Shown here: positions 50,193 through 59,314 of the stretch, piece after piece
Position numbering within the stretch: position 1 is the first letter of the stretch
Layout of the letters: every line of letters begins with the position of its first letter
Assembly: GCF_015350905.1 (NCBI RefSeq)
Contig: NZ_JADKRZ010000002.1
Span: 679,395 to 743,394 of the forward strand
Length of the DNA stretch: 64,000 nucleotides
DNA from: Curtobacterium sp. VKM Ac-2865
Lineage (GTDB): Bacteria; Actinomycetota; Actinomycetes; Actinomycetales; Microbacteriaceae
Reading direction: 5' to 3'
Made by a program: the position numbers and the translations under genes
The notes under the pieces: generated by a model
Databases searched by the model: none
The model's input: only the letters and a program-made list of their open reading frames with translations
Told to the model about the DNA's origin: nothing

Positions 50193-51170
50193 TCAGTCCA
50201 GGTCGCTCTCGCCGGAGCGCGAGAGTCGGTACTGGACGAACGTGATGACACTGAGGACGATGAGGAGGGCCACCGAGACGGCGGACGCGTAGCCGAACTG
50301 GAACCGGCCGAAGGCCAGGTTGTAGATGTAGTTCTGCACGACGTTCGTGGCGTTCGCCGGACCGCCCTGGGTGGTGACGGCGACGGTGTCGAACACCTGG
50401 AACGAGCCGATGATCGTGATGATGAGCACGAGCGACAGGATCGGGCGGAGCAGCGGGACCGTGATCCCCCAGAACATCTTCCACTCGCTCGCCCCGTCGA
50501 TCCGGCCGGCCTCGTACACCTGCTCGGGCAGCGCCTGCAGGCCCGCGAAGATGAGCAGCGCCGTGTAGCCGACGTTCCGCCAGACGTTGATGAACGCGAT
50601 CGTCGGGATGCCCCACACGTCGCTCTGCAGGAACGGGATCCGCCCGATGCCGAGCGCGGACAGCACCTCGTTGCCGATGCCGAGCTGCGTGTCGAGGATC
50701 CACAGCCAGATGAGCGCCGCGACCACGTTCGACACCAGGTACGGCGCCAGGACGATCCCGCGGACGAACGTCGACTTCGTCAGCCGGTGCATCATCACCG
50801 CGATGAACAGCGCCAGGACGGTCTGGAACCCGATGTTCAACAGGACGTACTCGACCGTCACGAGCATCGAGTGCCAGAAGATCGAGTCCTGCACGAGCCG
50901 CTCGTAGTTCTGCAGCCCCGTGAACACCGGCGGCGTGAGCAGGTTGTACGACGTGAACGAGAGGTAGATCCCGCGGACGGTCGGCCACAGCAGGAAGAGC
51001 GCGAACCCGATGGTGGCCGGGGCGATGAACACGAGCGCGAGCCGCAGGTCGTTCGGCGGGCGGCGCCGTCGCGGTGCCGGCGTCCCGGTGCCGGCACGCT
51101 CCTGCACCGGTCGGCTGCGCCGGTCAGCGGTCACCGTCATGGATGACGGCAGCGGTGTTTCGGTGGCCAT
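50193..51170 (-). CDS. Sugar ABC transporter permease (MalF type)
   Basis: 325 residues. A 40-residue basic N-terminal tail precedes six TM helices (first: LRLALVFIAPATIGFALFLLWP). The EAA motif is EAGRIDGASEWKMFWGITVPLLRP. The ATG at 51170 has AAGGAG 5 nt upstream. It is first gene of the transporter operon, with a good promoter 53-82 bp upstream. It works with the MalG-type permease and the binding protein. Confidence 0.93.
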   Translation of the reverse strand: MATETPLPSSMTVTADRRSRPVQERAGTGTPAPRRRRPPNDLRLALVFIAPATIGFALFLLWPTVRGIYLSFTSYNLLTPPVFTGLQNYERLVQDSIFWHSMLVTVEYVLLNIGFQTVLALFIAVMMHRLTKSTFVRGIVLAPYLVSNVVAALIWLWILDTQLGIGNEVLSALGIGRIPFLQSDVWGIPTIAFINVWRNVGYTALLIFAGLQALPEQVYEAGRIDGASEWKMFWGITVPLLRPILSLVLIITIIGSFQVFDTVAVTTQGGPANATNVVQNYIYNLAFGRFQFGYASAVSVALLIVLSVITFVQYRLSRSGESDLD

Positions 51171-51222
51171 CGTGACTCCTTCGTCGCGTCGGTTCCGTCC
51201 GGCAACGCTGCCGGTCGGGTTT

Positions 51223-51252
51223 AGTGTCGCTGCAAAAGAAACGGCTTGTCAA
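51223..51252 (-). promoter_or_regulatory. Promoter of the galactoside ABC operon
   Basis: On the minus strand, TTGACA (51247-51252) and GACACT (51223-51228) are separated by 18 bp, 53 bp upstream of the permease start. The -35 is a perfect consensus. GTTT (51233-51236 region) and AAAC flank the spacer and -10 (GTTTC...CTAAAC), a possible regulator contact. Confidence 0.65.
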
Positions 51253-51277
51253 GAGCGGGTCACGGGCGCGGACCGAC

Positions 51278-51325
51278 GACGGACGGGAGGCTCGGTGCCA
51301 GCTGGCACCGAGCCTCCCGTCCGTC
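51278..51325. terminator. Palindrome family A, perfect 48-bp, after alpha-galactosidase
   Basis: 24-bp arms without loop or mismatch, centre CAG|CTG, outer part GACGGACGGGAGGC. It starts 11 nt past the alpha-galactosidase stop (minus strand) and lies just upstream of the ABC promoter, insulating the two. Confidence 0.8.
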
Positions 51326-51336
51326 CCGTGGTGCGG

Positions 51337-53577
51337 TCAGATCGCGGTGAGGCGGAACGGCACCACGCGCTCGGCGTACGTCGACGGGGCCTCGAGGCCC
51401 ACCGTCTCGAGGACGCGACCGGAGAAGACCCGCTCCCCCGACCACCAGACCGGCTCGCGCACGCCGTCGCTCCCGCTGCCGATGAGCACCGGGTCCACGC
51501 GGTAGCGCGTCTCGGGGTCCAGGTCACGGAAGGTGATCCGGCCGCGCAGGCTGACCTCGGGGGCGGCGAGCGAGGCCAGGAAGAACATCGCCTCGCGCCG
51601 GTCGGACGACACCGCGCCGTACACGGTGAGGGTCTCGTCGACCTGGTCGACCCGGACGAGGTCCCCGCTGTGCAGCAGCCCGCGCACGTCCTTGTACAGG
51701 GCGATCCACTCGGCCAGGTCGCGCTCCTCGGCCGCGGTCGCCGTGGCCAGGTCCCACTCGATGCCGAGGTGCCCGAACAGGGCCGTGCCCGCGCGGAAGG
51801 ACAGGTCGTGCCAGCGGCCGGTCGTGTGGTTCACCCCGCTGGCGATGTGCGAGCCGAGCAGTTCCGGCGGCAGGAGCTGCATGGTCCAGCGGTTCATCTG
51901 CTGCCGCTCGAGCGGGTCGATGCAGTCCGACACCCAGACGCGGTCGGTGTGCTCGATGACGCCGAGGTCGACGCGGGAGCCGCCCGACGAGCACGACTCG
52001 ATCTCGAACCCGGGGAAGCGGTCCTTGAGCGCCGCCATCAGCCGGTAGGCCGCCAGGGTCTGCTCGTGCACGGCCGCCCCGCCGTCCCGGTGCCCGGCCT
52101 CGACCAGGTCGCGGTTGTGGTCCCACTTCACGTAGTCGATCCGGTACTCGTCGATGATCGCGACCATGCGGTCGAGGACGTACTCGTACGCCTCCGGGAT
52201 CGCGAGGTTGAGGACCTGCTGGTGGCGGGAGCGGACCGGCAGCCGCCCGTCGGCCTGCATGATCCAGTCGGGGTGCGCCCGCGCCAGGTCGCTGTCCTCG
52301 TTCACCATCTCCGGCTCGAACCACAGGCCGAACTGCATGCCGGCCGCCCGGACGTGGTCGACGAGCGGGCCCAGGCCGTCGGGCCACACCGTCTCGTCGA
52401 CGAACCAGTCGCCGAGGCCCGCGAAGTCGTTGCGGCGGTGGCGGAACCAGCCGTCGTCGAGGACGAAGCGCTCCACGCCGAGGCGGGCGGACCGGTCGGC
52501 GAGGTCCTTCAGGCGGTCGAGGTCGTGGTCGAAGTAGACGGCCTCCCAGACGTTGATCGTCATCGGGCGGACGCTCGTCGGGTGCTGCGGGCGGCTGCGC
52601 AGGTGGCGGTGGAACCGGCGCGCCTGGTCGTCGAGGCCCGTGGCGTACGCGCCGTAGAGCCACGGGCCCTCGTAGGACTCCCCCGTGCCGAGCCGGACCT
52701 CGCCGGGCAGCAGGAGCTCTCCGCCACCGAGGACCTGGCGGCCGTTGAACAGGCGTTCGGCGTGGTGGCGGTGGTTGCCGCTCCACGCGGTGTGGACGCC
52801 CCAGACCTCGCCGTGCGCGAAGCCGAAGCCCGGCTCGCCGACGCTCAGCACCGTGGCGGCGTCGGCGCCCGTGCGGCCCTTGCGGCCCTCGCGCTCGTGG
52901 ATGCCGACGACGAGGTCCACGCGCTGCGGGGTGCGCTCCTTGCCCCAGCGTCCGGCGAAGTCGAGGATCTCCCGCGCGCGGGTCGGGATCGGCAGGGCGA
53001 CGGTGAGCTCGTCGACCGTGTACGTCCCCGCGCCGGTGTTCGTGACGGCTGCACGGGTGCGGACCAGGCCGGCGGGGAGCAGCTCGATCTCGAGGCGGAC
53101 GGCGAGCTGGGCGGTGTCGTCGGCGGCCTCGACGACCAGGAGTGCTGCGCCGGTGTCGATGAGGACGGGGGCGCCGGTGCCGGCGTGGTCCGTGTCGCCG
53201 GCGGTGTCGGCGCTGTCACCGTGCGTCGTGGTCGGAGCGGTCGGCGCGGTCTCGTGGGCTTCGCCGATGACGTCGAGGCTGGTCACGATGAACCGGGGCG
53301 ACCAGTCGTGCCCGTCGCGGTGCCCGGAGAGGCCGGGCTTGCCCGACCACCCGGCGTGCGGCTCGGGCAGCACGGCCAGGCGGATCGGCTCGTCGATCGC
53401 GTTCGAGACGATTGGTTCGAGGCCGGCCTCGACGAGCGCGAGCAGGTCGTCGGTGGACTGCTCCCCCAGCGCGGCGCCCCAGTGCACGACGGCCGGCAAC
53501 CGGCCCCGCGTGCAGTCGAGGACCAGGGAGACCCCGGCGGTGGACAGGTGGACGAGAGCGTGCGGGAGGTGCGTCAT
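51337..53577 (-). CDS. Alpha-galactosidase (glycoside hydrolase family 36)
   Basis: 746 residues, the size of tetrameric GH36 enzymes. The N-terminal beta-supersandwich runs to about 330, then the TIM barrel: WEAVYFDHDLDRLKDLADRSARLGVERFVLDDGWF, the nucleophile Asp in YVKWDHNRD, and the acid/base Asp in SCSSGGSRVDLG...VWVSDCIDP. No signal peptide, so it acts on imported raffinose-family sugars or melibiose. The ATG at 53577 has GGAGAT 4 nt upstream. Residues about 115-135 are a Thr/Asp/Gly-rich insertion. The gene is on the same strand as the ABC operon but separated from it by a perfect palindrome. Confidence 0.95.
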   Translation of the reverse strand: MTHLPHALVHLSTAGVSLVLDCTRGRLPAVVHWGAALGEQSTDDLLALVEAGLEPIVSNAIDEPIRLAVLPEPHAGWSGKPGLSGHRDGHDWSPRFIVTSLDVIGEAHETAPTAPTTTHGDSADTAGDTDHAGTGAPVLIDTGAALLVVEAADDTAQLAVRLEIELLPAGLVRTRAAVTNTGAGTYTVDELTVALPIPTRAREILDFAGRWGKERTPQRVDLVVGIHEREGRKGRTGADAATVLSVGEPGFGFAHGEVWGVHTAWSGNHRHHAERLFNGRQVLGGGELLLPGEVRLGTGESYEGPWLYGAYATGLDDQARRFHRHLRSRPQHPTSVRPMTINVWEAVYFDHDLDRLKDLADRSARLGVERFVLDDGWFRHRRNDFAGLGDWFVDETVWPDGLGPLVDHVRAAGMQFGLWFEPEMVNEDSDLARAHPDWIMQADGRLPVRSRHQQVLNLAIPEAYEYVLDRMVAIIDEYRIDYVKWDHNRDLVEAGHRDGGAAVHEQTLAAYRLMAALKDRFPGFEIESCSSGGSRVDLGVIEHTDRVWVSDCIDPLERQQMNRWTMQLLPPELLGSHIASGVNHTTGRWHDLSFRAGTALFGHLGIEWDLATATAAEERDLAEWIALYKDVRGLLHSGDLVRVDQVDETLTVYGAVSSDRREAMFFLASLAAPEVSLRGRITFRDLDPETRYRVDPVLIGSGSDGVREPVWWSGERVFSGRVLETVGLEAPSTYAERVVPFRLTAI

Positions 53578-53630
53578 CGAATCTCCAGGGTCATTTCTTC
53601 CGCCGTGCAACTAACTATGGCGCAAGTATG

Positions 53631-54614
53631 TCAGAACCAGCGCTTGACCTTGAAGACGACGAACAGCGCCGCGGCGAACAGGACCATCGCGAGGACCGCC
53701 AGCGGGTACCCCCACGTCCAGGTCAGCTCGGGCATGTGGGTGAAGTTCATGCCGTAGATCGCGGCGATGAGCGTCGGCGCGAACAGGATGGCCGCCCAGC
53801 CGGAGATCTTCTTGGTGTCGTCGTTCTGCTTCTGCGCCGCCAGGGTCGCGTCGACCGTCAGCGCGTTCTGCAGCAGCTGCCGGAAGGTGTCCACCCGCTC
53901 CACCGTGCGGATCGCGTGGTCGAGCACGTCACGGTAGCGCCGCTGCATCTCCACGGGCAGGTGGTACTTCTCGGCGCCGCGGTGGATGTTCTCGATCATG
54001 TGGATGAGCGGCCGCGCTGCCCGCTGGAAGTCGACGACCTCGCCGAACAGCTCGTAGATCCGGCGGGACACCCCGGGGACCCCGGCGAAGAGCTGGTCCT
54101 CGATCTGGTTGATGTCCTCCTCGAGCCCCTCGGTGACAGGACGGTAGTCGTCGACGATCGTGTCCATGAGCGCCCAGAGCTGCGCCTGCGACCCCGCCGT
54201 CACCAGACCCGGCTTGCCGCTCATCCGCTGCAGCGCACGCGGGACGACGTTCCGACCCCGCGGGTCGGCCTGCACGACGGCGAGGAAGAAGTCGTCGCCG
54301 ACGAAGGCGTGCACCTCGCCGAACTCGACCTCCTCGCGGCGGTCGTTGTACAGCGCCGGCTTGAGGACCGCGAACAGCGTGGACCCGTAGCGCTCGAGCT
54401 TCGGTCGCTGGTGCCCCTCGGCGGAGTCCTCCACCGCGAGCTCGTGCAGGCCCAGGGCGACGGCGACGTCGCCGAGCTCGACCGGGTCCGGCTGGTACAG
54501 GACGATGCAGACAGTGGCCCCCTGCTCCCGCATCATCCGGAAGCTGTCGTCGAGCGAGGGACTCGCGATCGGGGCGATGCGGTCGATGTACACGGTGTTG
54601 AGCTCGACGGTCAC
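53631..54614 (-). CDS. corA: CorA family magnesium/cobalt transporter
   Basis: 327 residues. A cytosolic domain, the long alpha-7 helix (FRQLLQNALTVDATLAAQKQNDDTKKISGWAAILFAPTLIAAIYGMNF) and the YGMNF selectivity motif between TM1 and TM2, with MPELTWTWGYPLAVLAMVLFAAALFVVFK as TM2, are all standard. It takes up Mg2+ as a pentamer. The start is a GTG at 54614. The alpha-galactosidase begins only 53 nt downstream, so its promoter may overlap the corA 3' end. Confidence 0.95.
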   Translation of the reverse strand: MTVELNTVYIDRIAPIASPSLDDSFRMMREQGATVCIVLYQPDPVELGDVAVALGLHELAVEDSAEGHQRPKLERYGSTLFAVLKPALYNDRREEVEFGEVHAFVGDDFFLAVVQADPRGRNVVPRALQRMSGKPGLVTAGSQAQLWALMDTIVDDYRPVTEGLEEDINQIEDQLFAGVPGVSRRIYELFGEVVDFQRAARPLIHMIENIHRGAEKYHLPVEMQRRYRDVLDHAIRTVERVDTFRQLLQNALTVDATLAAQKQNDDTKKISGWAAILFAPTLIAAIYGMNFTHMPELTWTWGYPLAVLAMVLFAAALFVVFKVKRWF

Positions 54615-54865
54615 GTGCCCAACCTACGCACCTGCGGCGGGTGCCTCCGCGCTCAGGCGGCGGATTCGCGCGTCGGGAGCGTGAACGTCCGACCAGCAAC
54701 GCGCGTTCGCACTCCCCACGGCACCCGGTGTGGGTCGGATCGGGCGTGGCGGGCGCTTCCCGAGCCTCCCGGCCGCCCCCGCTTGCCTGGGTGTCGGCTG
54801 CGCGCCGAGGCCGACCCGGGGCCTAGCGTGCAGGTCGACAGCATGCTGACGAAAGGGAAGACGCC

Positions 54866-55669
54866 ATGCGATGGTTCCGGAAGATCGTGATCGCGGCCAG
54901 TGCCGTCATCGCCGTGGTGGGCTCGTTCATCGGGTCGGGCGCTGCCGGTGGCACGCCCATCCAGGACGCAGCCGGCGGGGCACTGTCGGCATCGTCGACC
55001 GCCATCGCGCCCGGCGGCCCGGCGTTCGGCATCTGGAGCGTCATCTACGTCGGGCTCATCGCGTTCGCGGTGTGGCAGTTCCTGCCCCGCCGTGCCGACC
55101 AGGTCCGCCACGACCGGATCGCCGTGCCCGCGACGCTGTCCCTGCTGCTCAACGCGGCGTGGATCCTGTCCGTGCAGTTCGGGTTCCTCTGGGCCAGCGA
55201 GCCGATCATCGTCGCGCTGCTCGGGGTGCTCGTCTGGGCGTTCGTGGTCCTGCGGCGCACGAAGCCGTCCGGCATCGTCGAGGCGATCGTCACCGACGGC
55301 ACGTTCGGCCTCTACCTCGGGTGGGTGTGCGTAGCGACGGCGGCGAACACGGCCGCGGTGCTGACGGCGGCGGGCTTCCGCGGGTTCGGCCTCGGGCAGG
55401 ACGTCTGGGGTGTCGGGGTGGCAGGGGTCGCCGGGCTCGTCGGGGTCCTCGTGGCGATCGGCGGACGGGGTCGGCTCTCCCCGGCCGTCTCCCTCGGCTG
55501 GGGTCTGGCGTGGGTCGCGGTCGCGCGGCTCGACGGGCCGCTCGTCTCCGTGCCGACCGCCGTCGCGGCGATCGTGGCCGCGGCGGCCGCGGTGGTCGTC
55601 ACCCTCGTGGTGCGGGCCCGCACGGGCTGGTCCGCCGCCCGCTCGGCCTCCGCTGCCCGCGTGAGCTGA
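54866..55669 (+). CDS. TspO/MBR-related tryptophan-rich sensory-like membrane protein
   Basis: 267 residues, about seven TM helices. The first half has GGALSASSTAIAPGGPAFGIWSVIYVGLIAFAVWQFLP, close to the TspO pattern (PxxFxxWxxxY, here PAFGIWSVIY), and WILSVQFGFLWASEP. TspO proteins are normally about 160 residues with five helices, so this is a longer relative of the MBR superfamily. Function unknown; porphyrin or lipid binding is known for true TspO. AAAGGGAAG lies before the ATG. It is divergent from corA (251 bp). Confidence 0.72.
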   Translation: MRWFRKIVIAASAVIAVVGSFIGSGAAGGTPIQDAAGGALSASSTAIAPGGPAFGIWSVIYVGLIAFAVWQFLPRRADQVRHDRIAVPATLSLLLNAAWILSVQFGFLWASEPIIVALLGVLVWAFVVLRRTKPSGIVEAIVTDGTFGLYLGWVCVATAANTAAVLTAAGFRGFGLGQDVWGVGVAGVAGLVGVLVAIGGRGRLSPAVSLGWGLAWVAVARLDGPLVSVPTAVAAIVAAAAAVVVTLVVRARTGWSAARSASAARVS

Positions 55670-55703
55670 CGCGCACGCGGCCCGCCCGCCCGCCACACAC
55701 TGG

Positions 55704-55777
55704 GGACGAGGCTCGTGCTGCGCGACGAGACTCGGCGTTCTGGGCGCGGGTTCTGTCGCGCAGCACGAGCCTCGTCC
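55704..55777. terminator. Inverted repeat with 23-bp arms between convergent genes (family D)
   Basis: GGACGAGGCTCGTGCTGCG... and its perfect complement ...CGCAGCACGAGCCTCGTCC flank a 28-nt loop. It lies 34 nt after the TspO-like stop and 9 nt before the ald stop. Probably bidirectional termination. Confidence 0.7.
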
Positions 55778-55786
55778 GGCCCGGGC

Positions 55787-56887
55787 CTAGCGCGCGGACG
55801 CGACCAGGCCGTGGGCGGCAGCGACTGCGTCGTTCGTGACGCGGCCGTCGTGCACGTTGAGCCCGCGGGCGAGGGCAGCGTCGGACTCCATCGCCGCCGC
55901 CCACCCCTGGTCGGCGATCGCCAGGGCGTAGGGCAGCGTCGCGTTCGTCAGCGCGATCGTCGAGGTGCGCGGCACGGCCCCGGGCATGTTCGCCACGCAG
56001 TAGTAGACGGCGTCGTGCACGGCGAAGGTGGGTTCGTCGTGGGTGGTCGGCCGCGAGCCCTCGAAGCACCCGCCCTGGTCGATCGCGATGTCCACGAGCA
56101 CCGAGCCCGGACGCATGTCGGCGACCATCGCGTCGGTGACGAGCTTCGGCGCCGAGGCGCCGGGGATGAGCACCGAGCCGATCACCAGGTCGGCCTCGCG
56201 CAGCGCCGACGCGATCGCGTGGGACGAGGACCGCAGCGTCGTGATGCGACCGTCGAACCGGGCGTCGAGGGCGCGCAGCCGCGGCAGGCTGATGTCGAAC
56301 ACGGTGACCTCGGCACCGAGCCCGAGTGCCATGGCCGCGGCGTGCTCGCCCGCGACGCCGCCGCCGATGACCACGACGCGGCCCCTCGGCGTGCCGGGCA
56401 CCCCGCCGAGCAGCAGCCCGCGGCCGCCGTTCGCACGCATCAGGTGGTTCGCACCGACCTGGGCGGACAGCCGCCCGGCGATCTCGGACATCGGCGACAG
56501 CAGCGGCAGGGACCGGTCGGGCAGCTGCACGGTCTCGTACGCGATCGCCGTCGCGCCGGACGCCGTCAGGGCAGTGGTCAGGGCACGGTCGGCCGCGAGG
56601 TGCAGGTAGGTGAAGAGCACCTGGCCCGGGCGGATCGAGTCGTACTCGGACGCGACCGGCTCCTTGACCTTGAGCACGAGCTCGGCGTCCGCCCACACCT
56701 GCGCCGCCGTCGGCACGACCGTGGCCCCGGCGGCGGCGTACTCGGCGTCGGTGAAGGACGAGCCGTCACCGGCACCGGCCTGTACGAGGACCTGGTGCCC
56801 ATGGGCTGTGAGCTCGCCGACACCCGCCGGGGTGGCGGCGACGCGGAACTCGTTGTTCTTGATCTCGGTGGGGACGCCGATGCGCAT
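55787..56887 (-). CDS. ald: Alanine dehydrogenase
   Basis: 366 residues. [22 protein letters not shown] at the N-terminus, the substrate Lys in VLKVKEP, catalytic His in [45 protein letters not shown] (NAD fold), and [23 protein letters not shown] with [19 protein letters not shown] are all canonical. It interconverts L-alanine and pyruvate plus ammonia with NAD. AAGGAG lies 7 nt before the ATG. An AraC regulator gene lies upstream on the same strand (164 bp gap). Confidence 0.96.
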   Translation of the reverse strand: MRIGVPTEIKNNEFRVAATPAGVGELTAHGHQVLVQAGAGDGSSFTDAEYAAAGATVVPTAAQVWADAELVLKVKEPVASEYDSIRPGQVLFTYLHLAADRALTTALTASGATAIAYETVQLPDRSLPLLSPMSEIAGRLSAQVGANHLMRANGGRGLLLGGVPGTPRGRVVVIGGGVAGEHAAAMALGLGAEVTVFDISLPRLRALDARFDGRITTLRSSSHAIASALREADLVIGSVLIPGASAPKLVTDAMVADMRPGSVLVDIAIDQGGCFEGSRPTTHDEPTFAVHDAVYYCVANMPGAVPRTSTIALTNATLPYALAIADQGWAAAMESDAALARGLNVHDGRVTNDAVAAAHGLVASAR

Positions 56888-57051
56888 GGCGGACTCCTTC
56901 GTGGGCGGTGCGCGGGGTGTCCGCGCTGACCCGACCATCCAGCCACTTGCGTGTGTCCAGCGTGTGACGGCCGAACATCTGGATGACCACGCCGAGATCC
57001 GTGCGCCACGATTCGGCAGACGACCCGGAGGACCCGAGTGGGCCCGCGAGA

Positions 57052-58098
57052 TCAGCCCCTGCTGCGGAGGGACTCGCTCGGCAGCTCACCGAAGCGCGCC
57101 CGGTACGCGGCCGAGAACCGACCGAGGTGCCCGAAGCCCCAGGCCCGGGCGATCTCGGCGACCGAGACCTCGTCACGGTCGGCGCGACGGAGCTCCGCGT
57201 GTGCGCCGTCGAGCCGCACCTGCCGCAGCAGCTCCCCCGGGGTCTGGTCGAGGTGCCGGCGCAGGGACTGCTGCAGCCCCCGCGGGCTGAGCCCAGCGGC
57301 CATCGCGATCTCCGGCGTGCCGATCGCCTCTGCTGCGTGGGCGTGCACGAACTCGAGGGCACGGCGGAGTCGCTCGTGCTCCGGGCCGTTGCCGTCCACC
57401 GATGCCCGCCAGACCTCGCGGCGCGGGAAGGCGGTGAGTGCGGCGCGGGCGAAGGACTCGGCGATGTCGCGGCGTGCGACGGTGCCGAGCTCGGTGCCGC
57501 GGTCGAGCCAGGTCGACGAGTTGCGGCGGACGGCGTCCTGCCACACCCGGATGCCCTCCGCCGACGGTCGCTGCAGCGGTTCGAACGCGAAGTCCGGGTC
57601 GCCGGTGAGGGCCGTGACGAACCGGCGGTCGAGCTGCACCATGTTCAGGGAGATGTCGCGGTGGTGCATCTCCCAGGTGTCGCCGACGGGCATGACCACG
57701 GGGACGCCGGGCTGCAGGTCGACGTGCTCGCCGCGGTGGGAGAACGAGGTCGACCCGGACCGCAGCCAGATCACGTGGAACTCGTCCTCGGTGCGGCTCT
57801 CGCCACGGAAGTCGACGGCGGCCCGCACGGTCCGCAGCGACATGCGCTCGTCGCCGACACCGGAGAAGTCCCACGGGGTGTGCCGTGACGTGCGCCGGAC
57901 GACGGGCGAGCGGAGGTCGTAGCCCTCGGAGAAGAAGGCGACGGCGTGGTCGATGTCGGTGCCGGCGATCCGGCGGAACCAGCGCGCCCCGGGGCGTTCC
58001 TGGGCACTGGCCACGGGCGGGTGCCCACCGGCCACCGGGGACGTGGGAGGGGTGCCGAGCATCATGGCCGTCGGCCGGGTTTCCGTGGAGAGCACCAT
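57052..58098 (-). CDS. AraC family transcriptional regulator
   Basis: 348 residues. The N-terminal cupin-like effector domain (about 45-200) has the style of AraC-binding-like regulators (SLRTVRAAVDFRGESRTEDEFHVIWLRSGSTSFSHRGEHVDLQPGVPVVMPVGDTWEMHH). The C-terminal double helix-turn-helix (about 240-345) has AAEAIGTPEIAMAAGLSPRGLQQSLRRHLDQTPGELLRQVRLDGAHAEL and VSVAEIARAWGFGHLGRFSAAYRARFGELPSESL. Target unknown; ald downstream is the nearest candidate. Start uncertain (58098 ATG or 58128 GTG). Confidence 0.88.
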   Translation of the reverse strand: MVLSTETRPTAMMLGTPPTSPVAGGHPPVASAQERPGARWFRRIAGTDIDHAVAFFSEGYDLRSPVVRRTSRHTPWDFSGVGDERMSLRTVRAAVDFRGESRTEDEFHVIWLRSGSTSFSHRGEHVDLQPGVPVVMPVGDTWEMHHRDISLNMVQLDRRFVTALTGDPDFAFEPLQRPSAEGIRVWQDAVRRNSSTWLDRGTELGTVARRDIAESFARAALTAFPRREVWRASVDGNGPEHERLRRALEFVHAHAAEAIGTPEIAMAAGLSPRGLQQSLRRHLDQTPGELLRQVRLDGAHAELRRADRDEVSVAEIARAWGFGHLGRFSAAYRARFGELPSESLRSRG

Positions 58099-58130
58099 GC
58101 GCGAGAACGTATCGACGACCACCGACAAAC

Positions 58131-58184
58131 GAGCACGCGCGGCCAGATGAGCACGCGCGTCCGGACGAGCACGCGCGTCCGGAC
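58131..58184. repeat. 18-bp tandem repeat, three units
   Basis: GAGCACGCGCGTCCGGAC at 58149-58166 and 58167-58184 is exact; 58131-58148 is a diverged first copy (GAGCACGCGCGGCCAGAT). It lies between the SorC stop and AraC start, both minus-strand genes. Confidence 0.85.
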
Positions 58185-58197
58185 GGCACCGCCGGCG

Positions 58198-59160
58198 TCA
58201 GTTCTGCAGGATCGCCTGCCCGATGCTCTCGTCCAGGATCAGGTCGGTCACGAGCCCGGCCGCGAGCGCCCCACGGAGCGACGCGGCCTTGCCCCGCCCG
58301 GCGACGACGCAGATCCGCCGCGGTGCGCGCTTGATGATGTCCAGGTCGGGTCCGCCGGCGCGGGCGTTCAGCCCGATGTCCCGCCAGGACCCGTCCGCGC
58401 GGTAGAACACCGTCGAGACGTCGCCGACGACACCGGCGCGGGTGAGCTCCTCGCGGTCGGCGGGGTCGAGGTACCCGCCGGAGTAGACGTGCGAGGGCAC
58501 CGGGGCCTGCGGCGCACCGACACCGAACACGACGACGTCCATCCGCTCGTGCAGGTCGAGCACGCGGCGGATCGACCGCTCGCGGAACAGGGCCTCCTTC
58601 GTCGCGGGGTCGTCGAAGAACGCCGGCACGGGGAACTGCTGCACGAGGGCGCCGTACGCCTCGCCGAACCGCCGGAGGATCTCGGACGCGTAGACGATGC
58701 CGGTCGTGCGGGTGTTCGCGGCGCCGTTCACCTGCACGACCGTGGACCCGTGCGTGGTCTTCGGCACGAGGAACCGGCTGACGGCGCTCACCGTCGAGCC
58801 CCACGACAGGCCGATCACCATGTTCGACTCGATGTACTGCGTCAGGATCCGGGCCGCCGACAGGGCGACCCGCTCCAGGCGGTCGACGTCGCTCGTGTGG
58901 TCCGGCACCGGCACGACGTGCGCGTGCACCCCGAACCGCGCGCGGATGTTCCGGCTGAGCGCCGCGGCCTGGTCCAGCGGGGACCGGATCTGGATGTCGA
59001 CGAGCCCGGTGTCCCTGGCGTGCTTGAGCAGTCGGGAGACCGACGACCTGGACGTTCCGAGCTCGTCCGCGATGGCGTCCATCGTCAGGTCCTGCAGGTA
59101 GTACAGGTGCGCGGCGCGCAGCGCCTGCTGCGTCCGCATCGGCTGCCCGGCGTCACTCAT
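58198..59160 (-). CDS. SorC/DeoR-type sugar-binding transcriptional regulator
   Basis: 320 residues. N-terminal helix-turn-helix (AAHLYYLQDLTMDAIADELGTSRSSVSRLLKHARDTGLVDIQI, about 15-57) is joined to a sugar-isomerase-like effector domain with GLSWGSTVSAVSRFL and VVFGVGAPQ, and ends with a VAGRGKAASLRGALAAGLVTDLILDE block typical of the SorC family. It responds to a phosphorylated sugar or polyol. It is divergent from glpD, with two identical-type palindromes TGCACG-N2-CGTGCA between them, so it very likely controls glpD and itself. Confidence 0.92.
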   Translation of the reverse strand: MSDAGQPMRTQQALRAAHLYYLQDLTMDAIADELGTSRSSVSRLLKHARDTGLVDIQIRSPLDQAAALSRNIRARFGVHAHVVPVPDHTSDVDRLERVALSAARILTQYIESNMVIGLSWGSTVSAVSRFLVPKTTHGSTVVQVNGAANTRTTGIVYASEILRRFGEAYGALVQQFPVPAFFDDPATKEALFRERSIRRVLDLHERMDVVVFGVGAPQAPVPSHVYSGGYLDPADREELTRAGVVGDVSTVFYRADGSWRDIGLNARAGGPDLDIIKRAPRRICVVAGRGKAASLRGALAAGLVTDLILDESIGQAILQN

Positions 59161-59239
59161 CGGGTCCACCACACCAGCGAGGTCGCGACGACCACCGGCG
59201 GACTCGCGACGATCGCATGCACATCCATGGAGCCAACCA

Positions 59240-59253
59240 TGCACGGACGTGCA
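59240..59253. promoter_or_regulatory. SorC operator candidate 1 (TGCACG-GA-CGTGCA)
   Basis: Perfect 6-bp arms, 80 bp upstream of the SorC start codon. The partner site has the same arms with spacer TT. The two centres are 75 bp apart. Confidence 0.65.
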
Positions 59254-59314
59254 CGGCCTCTGCAACCGCGGTCGAGCCTCCAGACCGTGTCGCCGGACGT
59301 GCCCACAGACGTGC

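Noticed and set aside
54615..54865. Gene or RNA in the corA/TspO-like divergent gap
   Set aside because: Short GC-rich frames without an RBS and no clear dyad beyond weak ones; probably just two promoters.
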